From JALXCH01 sp964495805 (GTDB taxonomy: Bacteria > Calditrichota > Calditrichia > RBG-13-44-9), in contig CAZBWV010000030.1 of NCBI GenBank assembly GCA_964495805.1, positions 1 to 6,108 on the forward strand: DNA of 6,108 nt, in the 5' to 3' direction. Below, one piece after another: positions 1 to 4,864 of this stretch (position 1 is its first letter; each line of letters starts with the position of its first letter). The notes under the pieces are model-generated. The model was not told where the DNA came from and ran no database searches. It saw only the letters and a list, made by a program, of their open reading frames with translations. Both the position numbers and the translations under genes were made by a program.

Positions 1-218
1 GGAAGTTTGTGCACGTAAATTAAATCCCGAATGTAAAAAATAATTTTCAGGTCCCGTGCGGGATAACTGCGGTTACCGGCCCGATTGCGTACCGGTTTAA
101 TCTGCGGAAAAATTTTCTCCCACCGTTTAATCACCTCCGGCGATAGACCGGTCATTCGGCTTACTTCCCGAAGCGGATAGAGCAATTTTTTCTGCGGCTT
201 GCGGATGTTCACACTCAC
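1..218 (-). CDS. MerR-family DNA-binding regulator, partial (N-terminal 72 residues)
   Basis: This is the N-terminal part of a small MerR-family transcription factor, open at the left edge of the window. Residues about 13-70 form the winged-helix DNA-binding domain. The helix-turn-helix is the stretch LREVSRMTGLSPEVIKRWE (residues 16-34). The wing follows, with FPQIKPVRNRAGNRSYPARD (residues 37-56), which is the usual MerR pattern of a basic loop ending in R-x-Y and an acidic residue. Relatives of this compact type are usually about 110-130 residues, so roughly 60% is visible and any effector domain is out of view. The start is a GTG at 218. An AGGAGGG at 233-227 sits 8 bases upstream, whereas the next in-frame GTG at 212 would be too far from it. 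The gene lies 188 bp downstream of ftsY on the same strand. The family is clear; the regulated genes and ligand cannot be told. Confidence 0.85.
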   Translation of the reverse strand, partial: MSVNIRKPQKKLLYPLREVSRMTGLSPEVIKRWEKIFPQIKPVRNRAGNRSYPARDLKIIFYIRDLIYVHKL

Positions 219-253
219 GGTTGTGTCCCTCCTGACAAATAAGTACCGGGCTG

Positions 254-281
254 AGTAGAATGTAACGTTCTACAAAATCAA
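254..281 (-). promoter_or_regulatory. Putative promoter of the MerR gene with an operator-like inverted repeat
   Basis: Read on the minus strand, TTGATT (281-276) and TCTACT (259-254) are separated by 16 bases and each match 4 of 6 bases of the sigma-70 -35 and -10 boxes. A perfect 6-bp inverted repeat GTAGAA / TTCTAC (273-268 and 260-255, 7-base centre) fills the spacer and overlaps the -10. MerR proteins classically bind dyads lying between -35 and -10, so this could be an autoregulatory site. The box matches are modest and the 16-base spacer is shorter than the 19-20 bases typical of MerR-activated promoters, so repression or no function is possible. Confidence 0.35.
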
Positions 282-288
282 CAAAATA

Positions 289-311
289 AAAACGATTTCA
301 TGGCTCGTTTT
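289..311 (-). terminator. Weak terminator-like hairpin downstream of ftsY
   Basis: A perfect 7-bp inverted repeat AAAACGA / TCGTTTT (311-305 and 295-289 on the minus strand) encloses a 9-base loop and is followed on that strand by a T-rich run (TTATTTTG). Position after ftsY and the T-rich tail fit a factor-independent terminator, but the stem has only two G:C pairs, so it would be weak. It would separate ftsY from the MerR gene. Confidence 0.3.
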
Positions 312-323
312 ATGTGAGTTACG

Positions 324-351
324 CCGGGAATGCCGAATTCCCGATTCCCGG
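324..351 (-). repeat. 8-bp inverted repeat between ftsY and the MerR gene
   Basis: CCGGGAAT at 324-331 is mirrored by ATTCCCGG at 344-351 with a 12-base loop. It begins about 55 bases past the ftsY stop. The stem is GC-rich enough to fold in RNA, but no T-run follows directly on the minus strand. It may protect the ftsY mRNA 3' end or act with the weaker hairpin at 289-311; function is unproven. Confidence 0.45.
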
Positions 352-406
352 AGCGACTCGTTCATTTCTCCTGGAGCCGCATCGGAAAACTCGATGCACC
401 GTAAAT

Positions 407-1318
407 CTATTTTTTAAACAGACCTTCCACAAAATCCCGGGGACGAAACGGTTGTAAATCGTCCATTTGTTCTCCCACACCGATGTAACGGACGGGCAAT
501 TTCAGGGTGTGAGAAATGCCAATGATGGCACCGCCCTTGGCCGTACCGTCCAATTTGGTGAGCACAATGCCGTTGACCTGTACCGCCTGAATAAACTGAC
601 GTGCCTGAGAGAGCGCATTTTGTCCGATGGTTGCATCCAGCACCAGCAGGGTTTCGTGGGGAGCCTCGGGAATGACCTTTTGAATCACCCGGCGAATTTT
701 GCGTAATTCTTCCATTAGATTCACTTTGGTATGCAGACGACCGGCCGTATCGATAATTGCCACATCTTTCCCCCGGGCTTTGGCTGCTTGCATGGCATCG
801 AAGACCACCGCGGCCGGATCGGCTCCACTCTGATGTTTGATGATGTCCGCTTTCAACCGATTGGCCCAGATTTCCAGTTGCTCGATGGCAGCTGCCCGAA
901 ACGTATCCGCAGCTACCAGCAGCACATCCTTCCCCTGATTCTGGAAGCGTCGGGCGATTTTAGCAATGGAAGTGGTTTTACCGGTGCCGTTCACCCCAAC
1001 AACCAGAATGACGTATGGTTTAGGCATGGGCTGGGGTGTTTCCGGAACCGGCACAAACATTTCCACAATCACTTCCTTCAGCAGTTCGTATAACTCCTCG
1101 CTGGTTTCCGCTTTTTTCCGCCGAATGCGCATTCTCAACTGCTCGATAATTTCCTGAGTGGTTTCCACACCCACATCACCGGCTATCAGCAAATCTTCTA
1201 TCTCTTCCAGCAGGTCGTCATCAATTTTCCGATAGGCGAAAATCACATCCTGAATCTGACCAAATACCTGTTCCCGTGTCCGGCTGAGCCCTTTTTTCAG
1301 TTTATCCAGAAAATTCAT
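407..1318 (-). CDS. ftsY: Signal recognition particle receptor FtsY (SRP-GTPase)
   Basis: FtsY is the membrane-associated receptor that docks the Ffh-ribosome complex and delivers nascent membrane proteins to the Sec translocon, with reciprocal GTP hydrolysis. The 303-residue product is the usual size for a short FtsY that lacks the long acidic A domain of E. coli. An N-terminal amphipathic helix and helical N domain cover about residues 1-90. The GTPase G domain follows, with P-loop GVNGTGKTT (108-116), DTFRAAAIEQL (138-148), DTAGR (190-194), TKLD (254-257) and the closing GVGEQMDDLQPF (280-291). All are intact, so it should be active. The frame also opens at a TTG at 1327, but the AGGGAG at 1333-1328 abuts that codon. 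It lies 9 bases before the ATG at 1318, which I take as the start. The MerR gene follows on the same strand. No functional link to the upstream glucanase is evident. Confidence 0.97.
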   Translation of the reverse strand: MNFLDKLKKGLSRTREQVFGQIQDVIFAYRKIDDDLLEEIEDLLIAGDVGVETTQEIIEQLRMRIRRKKAETSEELYELLKEVIVEMFVPVPETPQPMPKPYVILVVGVNGTGKTTSIAKIARRFQNQGKDVLLVAADTFRAAAIEQLEIWANRLKADIIKHQSGADPAAVVFDAMQAAKARGKDVAIIDTAGRLHTKVNLMEELRKIRRVIQKVIPEAPHETLLVLDATIGQNALSQARQFIQAVQVNGIVLTKLDGTAKGGAIIGISHTLKLPVRYIGVGEQMDDLQPFRPRDFVEGLFKK

Positions 1319-1327
1319 ATCAGACAA

Positions 1328-1333
1328 CTCCCT
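1328..1333 (-). promoter_or_regulatory. Ribosome binding site that decides the ftsY start
   Basis: AGGGAG on the minus strand lies 9 bases upstream of the ATG at 1318-1316. It touches the alternative TTG at 1327-1325, which leaves no spacing for initiation there. This supports the 303-residue form over a 306-residue form. Confidence 0.7.
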
Positions 1334-1598
1334 ATATCGCAGAACAACTTAATTTAGGGGAAATATAACAACTTTCTTCATTTTAAAAAATTGCTTTGTG
1401 AAATGGCTTTTTGTACCCGGTAAAAAAGCGATGGTTGTGACCCCAGGATGCTTGAAATGTCCAATCCATTAAAAACAGTAAAAACCGGCAGAGGAGCACG
1501 GGCTGTAAAAACGGTACTTCCCCACAGGATGAATTTGCCTGATAACTTATTGATGGGCTGGCATATCCATATGAAAAACTGGCGGAGAATCGGGAGAA

Positions 1599-1621
1599 AG
1601 GGGGGAGCAACCCTCCCCCCT
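1599..1621 (-). terminator. Probable transcription terminator of the GH9 gene
   Basis: A perfect 9-bp stem AGGGGGGAG / CTCCCCCCT with a 5-base loop (GGTTG on the minus strand) lies about 170 bases past the glucanase stop. On the minus strand it runs directly into TTCTC, only a short pyrimidine tail. The very GC-rich stem and its position fit a factor-independent terminator; the weak T-run lowers confidence. Confidence 0.5.
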
Positions 1622-1631
1622 GGCTGTTTAT

Positions 1632-1654
1632 CCGGAAAAAGTGAAAATTTCCGG
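1632..1654 (-). repeat. Second hairpin in the 3' region of the GH9 transcript
   Basis: CCGGAAA (1632-1638) and TTTCCGG (1648-1654) form a perfect 7-bp inverted repeat with a 9-base loop. On the minus strand it comes before the stem at 1599-1621, only 10 bases away, so the two would be stacked at the end of the glucanase mRNA. They may be a 3'-end stabilising pair. Confidence 0.45.
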
Positions 1655-1792
1655 GCGCTTCCGTGATTGCTTTGGGGAATGCTTAAGAACGTAGCAGAAT
1701 AAATTTTGCGCATCGGGCTGGAATAGATCGCACTATTGTTTTCCCCGCTTGCACCCGGCGATACTGCTCTCTCCCTTGCTCGTTTCGTCATC

Positions 1793-4342
1793 TTATGGTA
1801 CCTGTGTGCAGACGCCCTGGTTGGGCAAAAGATACTGATTGAAATCCACGGCATCGATGGCACCATCCAGATTGAAATCCGCTCCCCGGGAATAACTCCA
1901 TGGCTGCCCGTTATCGGGTAACCATTCGTCGGTTTTGTCCGTCTGATTAACGCACCCATCCCCATTGGCATCACCGGCAAACAGAGCCCAGACTCCGGGT
2001 TCTACTTCTTTGGTAGCGGCTCCGTTGGTCTGGTATGCCCGGTCGGCCGAAGTGGTAAAGTCGTAGGTTATTACCGGTTCCGACGCCACGAATACCGCTT
2101 CGGCACTCATGACAGCAAGATGATTACGGTGGTACACCACCAGATAGTAGAATCCCGCCGCCGCATTTTCGAACTGTACCGGGCTGGTGCCATCTAAATC
2201 GGTGATCAGGCCGTTTTGCTTTAACAGCGCTGCCCGACGGTCCACCCGGGTGGCGCTCTCGGTACCGGAACGCAATTCCACAAGCACCCAGTCCACGGTT
2301 CCCTCAGGAAAACTGCTCACCGATTCGCTACCGGCATAATTCCAGGGACTTCCCTGGTAAGGCTGGTTTACCGGTAGTTTACCGGAACGTTTGAGATCGG
2401 TGTTCATGCTATCTCCGGTCGCGCAGTATGCACCTTCTAAAAATAATTTTAGATAAAGGCGCGAAGCAGAGCTTGAACTTCCTTCCCGCCGGGTGAATTT
2501 CGAGAGCAGTTTCACATAGGCGCTCTGGTTTGGAATATGATTCTCGGTAACCTCCCAGGAATTTTCCGGCCAGCCGGTATTCCATGCCCGGAAGGATTTC
2601 TGAATGGGCTGATTCTGGGGCGGCTCGATGGGCGGACCGCTGTATGAGGGGTCCGGCGAGTAATTGGGATTGGGACCACCAGGCACAAATCCCGGTGCTG
2701 GCCCGTATAGTGAAGTGTTGGCATTATCCCATACCGAACCGTCGTGAAACCAGCCATGATAGAATTCCGGAATGGAGTTTTCGGCACCGTAATCGCCCAT
2801 GTTGGATAGGTACACATAGGCAAACGGATTGATGCCATGCAGATAATGGAGGTACCCTGCCGCCGCCTTTCGATAGGTGCTGGAATCGGGGGTATCCAGA
2901 TCGTACACGAGTATATTCATGTACATATTGCCCATGTTGGCTTTGGTTCGATTGCTACCCCAGGTGTAGTTGCCATCGGAGAGGTATGCGCGATAGGCAT
3001 CATCCCCGTCGGTGAAATGAGGAAGAAAATCGTCCCGTAACGAATTTCTGTATTCCGTGCGGATGTCGGTAGCAACAGAGGCGGAAGCGATTGTGGAGCT
3101 CGCATAATACAACGCAGCATCGTTGATTACCCTCTCAAAAGGCGATGCCCAACCCCATTGCATCAGATGCAGGGAGGTGTAGTTGTTTTCGAAGTAATCC
3201 CGATAGACCGCCTCTCCGGTTAGAATAGCCAGATATCCCGCTGCGGCAATCCGATTGGCCTGCTGACGATATTCGTTATCCTCCGCTGCAGAACTGGAAA
3301 ATCCCGCATTGTTGTAATGAGATGGAATGCTATCCGGATGAGCTTCCAGCCAGTTCCAGGCGGCAATTGCCGCATTCCGTAAGGTATCGGCGTAAGCCTG
3401 CATGGAAGCATCGGAAAGTTCCTGAAACACAATTGCGGCGTGAGCAAACGCACCGCACGCGGAGATGGTGGCCGAAGCAGTCGCCGGCGCATAATACCGA
3501 GCCGCATCATCCGTACTGGGCGGACATCCCGATTGCCAGTTTGTTACCGACACTTTGTGAAGCACCGAACCATCCGAATTCTGCATTTTCAGAAACCAAT
3601 CCAGTTCCCATTTAACTTCATCCAGAATATCCGGAATACCGTTGCCCGATTCCGGTATGCCAAAATCATCCGTCCAGAGGTTCGGTCGCTCCTGATAAGC
3701 AAATAGCAAATCGTGGATTGGTGCATCCGCATAGTTGATATACTTATTGTAATCTCCCGCATCGTGCCAGCCACCGGAAAGATTTCGAGAAGTGGAATCC
3801 ACCGGATTGGTTACCAACCGACAATCCAGGTCCTGATTGGCTCCTATGTGACAGGCCACATCCGTCCAGTTGGGATGTGCATAAGGAACCTGCTTGGGAG
3901 TTCCACATCGCTGGTAATAATAAGTGCGCATGGCGTGTTTCAGCACCATCTGATACACGTTATCGGAAATGGTAAACACGTAGGAGGAGGCGTCATTTTG
4001 CGGATCGTAAATAAAATAATTCCCCGGTGCGGTAAGTGCCGAAAAATCAAACCACCATACCTGGTCGCCGGATTGAGCATGAACGCTCCCGTTGTTCCAT
4101 GCTACCGGCGAACCGGAAAAAACCAGTAAATTGTCCTCCACCCGATGCACCTCCAGTGTACTCCCCGGACTGTAATGATCATCCGCATTAAATCCCTGCT
4201 GCGGATTGCTGATGACCGCAATTTTCTGGTCGTTCGGCCGGTATCCAAACTGGTCGATGATGATATGAGTGGTTGTGGTACCTATTTGAGCCAGAACAAT
4301 GGCAGCTGTTGCCAGAATCAGGAGCAACGACATACCTTTCAT
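1793..4342 (-). CDS. Secreted family 9 glycoside hydrolase (endoglucanase type) with C-terminal dockerin-like repeats
   Basis: GH9 enzymes are inverting beta-1,4-glucanases that cut cellulose and related beta-glucans outside the cell. The 849-residue product starts with a signal peptide (hydrophobic residues 5-18, likely cleavage after VLA18). An N-terminal Ig-like (CelD_N) domain (about 24-125) opens with IIIDQFGYRP. The GH9 domain spans about 127-616. It has DAGD at 194-197 (D197 probable base), LHGINP at 501-506, a GGPNPNY motif at 555-561 and probable acid E600 in WEVTENHI. C146, C164, H165 and H193 fit the zinc site known in Clostridium CelD. A region at about 617-785 includes VDWVLVELR. 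Two calcium-loop repeats (791-802 and 822-833) precede a terminal QVP. The start at 4342 is backed by a G6 run 8 bases upstream. Substrate (cellulose versus mixed-link or xyloglucan) cannot be fixed. It is divergent from nifJ. Confidence 0.93.
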   Translation of the reverse strand: MKGMSLLLILATAAIVLAQIGTTTTHIIIDQFGYRPNDQKIAVISNPQQGFNADDHYSPGSTLEVHRVEDNLLVFSGSPVAWNNGSVHAQSGDQVWWFDFSALTAPGNYFIYDPQNDASSYVFTISDNVYQMVLKHAMRTYYYQRCGTPKQVPYAHPNWTDVACHIGANQDLDCRLVTNPVDSTSRNLSGGWHDAGDYNKYINYADAPIHDLLFAYQERPNLWTDDFGIPESGNGIPDILDEVKWELDWFLKMQNSDGSVLHKVSVTNWQSGCPPSTDDAARYYAPATASATISACGAFAHAAIVFQELSDASMQAYADTLRNAAIAAWNWLEAHPDSIPSHYNNAGFSSSAAEDNEYRQQANRIAAAGYLAILTGEAVYRDYFENNYTSLHLMQWGWASPFERVINDAALYYASSTIASASVATDIRTEYRNSLRDDFLPHFTDGDDAYRAYLSDGNYTWGSNRTKANMGNMYMNILVYDLDTPDSSTYRKAAAGYLHYLHGINPFAYVYLSNMGDYGAENSIPEFYHGWFHDGSVWDNANTSLYGPAPGFVPGGPNPNYSPDPSYSGPPIEPPQNQPIQKSFRAWNTGWPENSWEVTENHIPNQSAYVKLLSKFTRREGSSSSASRLYLKLFLEGAYCATGDSMNTDLKRSGKLPVNQPYQGSPWNYAGSESVSSFPEGTVDWVLVELRSGTESATRVDRRAALLKQNGLITDLDGTSPVQFENAAAGFYYLVVYHRNHLAVMSAEAVFVASEPVITYDFTTSADRAYQTNGAATKEVEPGVWALFAGDANGDGCVNQTDKTDEWLPDNGQPWSYSRGADFNLDGAIDAVDFNQYLLPNQGVCTQVP
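1844..1972 (-). other. Dockerin-like pair of calcium-binding loops (GH9 residues 791-833)
   Basis: Two copies of the dockerin type I F-hand loop D-x-N-x-D-G-x5-D are visible. The first has D791, N793, D795 and D802; the second has D822, N824, D826 and D833. Each is followed by a similar tail (EWLPDNG, QYLLPNQG). All expected side-chain ligands are present in both, so calcium binding is likely. In clostridia such pairs bind cohesins. In FCB-type secreted proteins similar pairs occur without known cohesins, so the partner here is unknown. Confidence 0.8.
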
Positions 4343-4350
4343 GGGAAAGT

Positions 4351-4356
4351 CCCCCC
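4351..4356 (-). promoter_or_regulatory. Unusual G-run ribosome binding site of the GH9 gene
   Basis: On the minus strand a run of six G lies 8 bases before the ATG at 4342. It matches only the GGG core of a Shine-Dalgarno sequence. The next in-frame ATG (codon 4) has only AAAGGT directly abutting it, and that start would drop the positively charged lysine from the signal peptide. The first ATG is therefore preferred. Confidence 0.5.
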
Positions 4357-4397
4357 ATAATTTTGCACAATGATTTCTGTGGCAAATGTGTTCGGGA

Positions 4398-4412
4398 AAA
4401 ACAAATTGTTTT
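4398..4412. repeat. 15-bp palindrome upstream of the GH9 gene
   Basis: AAAACAA and TTGTTTT flank a single central base, giving perfect 7-bp arms. It ends 56 bases upstream of the glucanase start codon, where an operator would be expected. Odd-length, AT-rich dyads of this size suit a dimeric repressor or activator. AT-rich DNA also yields such dyads by chance. Confidence 0.4.
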
Positions 4413-4567
4413 AGAGCCAGGATGGACAGGGAATTAGTCCCTGTGTACGATGAAGAAAATAATTCAATTTCCGGACGAGCACAACTATTTTATGAATGCT
4501 CCACTCCCATTTTCAGGACACCATTCACTATGATAAATTATTCACATGCATTCTTCGTGTTCCCTCC

Positions 4568-4611
4568 AACGATTTTTGCTTCTTATTTTTAAGAAAATGT
4601 GCGAAATCGTT
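4568..4611. repeat. Nested inverted repeat in the divergent intergenic region
   Basis: The outer arms AACGATTT (4568-4575) and AAATCGTT (4604-4611) are perfect complements. Inside them, GC (4578-4579) pairs with GC (4601-4602), and TTCTTA (4580-4585) pairs with TAAGAA (4590-4595) around a TTTT loop. Together they give about 16 pairs with a small bulge. On the plus strand a T-rich stretch follows, as in a terminator, but no gene lies upstream on that strand. Confidence 0.5.
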
Positions 4612-4685
4612 TATTATTTCTAAAAAATATTTTTCAATCCGGCGAAGTATTTTCGTTATTTCTCGTGGTAAAAATCTGGTACCCG

Positions 4686-4695
4686 GTTTGCAAAC
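4686..4695. repeat. 10-bp perfect palindrome GTTTGCAAAC
   Basis: This self-complementary 10-mer has no central spacer. It lies about 50 bases upstream of the putative nifJ -35 box, a suitable place for an activator site. No family assignment is possible from one copy. Confidence 0.35.
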
Positions 4696-4743
4696 AAATA
4701 GTGGCCGGGAGAGGGGGAGTTTGTGACAGAAATATTTTTAATC

Positions 4744-4772
4744 TTGATATCGTGCAGGTTATCGGGTAAATT
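4744..4772 (+). promoter_or_regulatory. Putative sigma-70-like promoter of nifJ
   Basis: TTGATA (4744-4749, 5 of 6 matches to the -35 consensus) and TAAATT (4767-4772, 4 of 6 matches to the -10) are separated by exactly 17 bases. Transcription would begin near 4779, leaving a leader of about 85 bases. A second, weaker pair lies closer to the gene: TTGAAT (4812-4817), 17 bases, then GATAAA (4835-4840). Either or both may be used. Confidence 0.5.
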
Positions 4773-4778
4773 CACCCG
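4763..4778 (+). promoter_or_regulatory. Inverted repeat over the nifJ -10 box, possible operator
   Basis: CGGGT (4763-4767) and ACCCG (4774-4778) form perfect 5-bp arms around a 6-base centre. The outer pair A4761-T4780 also matches. The dyad covers the putative -10 box and start site, a classic position for a repressor. It does not match a known regulator motif that I can name. Confidence 0.35.
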
Positions 4779-4864
4779 GTTAAAAACATGACGATTTTCA
4801 TCGAATAACTGTTGAATTTTTAAGCGATCGGAACGATAAACTCATAATCAGAGAGGAGAAAGCG

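Larger units (their letters stand above)
1319..1792. other. Non-coding gap between the glucanase gene and ftsY
   Basis: These 474 bases separate two genes on the minus strand. No reading frame here looks like a protein: those present are antisense or run out of the glucanase gene in the wrong frame and show no recognisable motif. The glucanase side (1599-1654) has two hairpins likely belonging to its transcript end. The ftsY side (1340-1400) is AT-rich and contains a TATATT (1367-1362, minus) that could be a -10 box, but no good -35 accompanies it. I see no RNA gene or mobile-element remnant. Confidence 0.6.
4343..4864. other. Divergent intergenic region between the GH9 gene and nifJ
   Basis: These 522 bases are clearly AT-richer than the flanking genes and must carry the promoters for both divergent genes. 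Two short plus-strand frames (4386-4592 and 4496-4726) have no recognisable product, no good ribosome binding site and low-complexity composition, so I do not call them. The region holds several inverted repeats listed separately (4398-4412, 4568-4611, 4686-4695, 4763-4778). I could not find a convincing promoter facing the glucanase gene. Confidence 0.65.

Noticed and set aside
1478..1512. Direct repeat GTAAAAAC (1478-1485 and 1505-1512) as an iteron or array
   Set aside because: Two copies of an A-rich 8-mer in AT-rich non-coding DNA is within chance expectation; there is no regular array.
1844..1972. Calling the glucanase a cellulosome component
   Set aside because: Dockerin-like loops alone do not show a cellulosome; no cohesin or scaffoldin is in the window and similar loops occur in many non-cellulosomal secreted proteins.
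1378..1980. 200-residue minus-strand open frame overlapping the 3' end of the GH9 gene
   Set aside because: It overlaps about 190 bases of the glucanase in another frame, has no good ribosome binding site or recognisable motif, and its downstream half is the hairpin-bearing intergenic DNA.
61..2400. Frequent TACCGG/ACCGGT words as a possible dispersed motif
   Set aside because: They occur inside coding sequence in several frames and look like codon and composition bias rather than spaced sites.
4356..4380. Promoter TTGCCA-N17-AATTAT directly before the GH9 gene
   Set aside because: Its transcription start would fall at or beyond the ribosome binding site, leaving no usable leader.
4386..4726. 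Two short plus-strand frames (4386-4592 and 4496-4726) in the divergent region
   Set aside because: They have no Shine-Dalgarno sequence at suitable spacing, no recognisable domain, and sit in AT-rich DNA full of dyads, so they are more likely chance frames.
4720..4740. TTGTGACAGAAATATTT as a Rex or CRP/FNR-type site upstream of nifJ
   Set aside because: Only the left half-site (TTGTGA) is present; the matching TCACAA half is missing, so the redox-regulator assignment is not supported.
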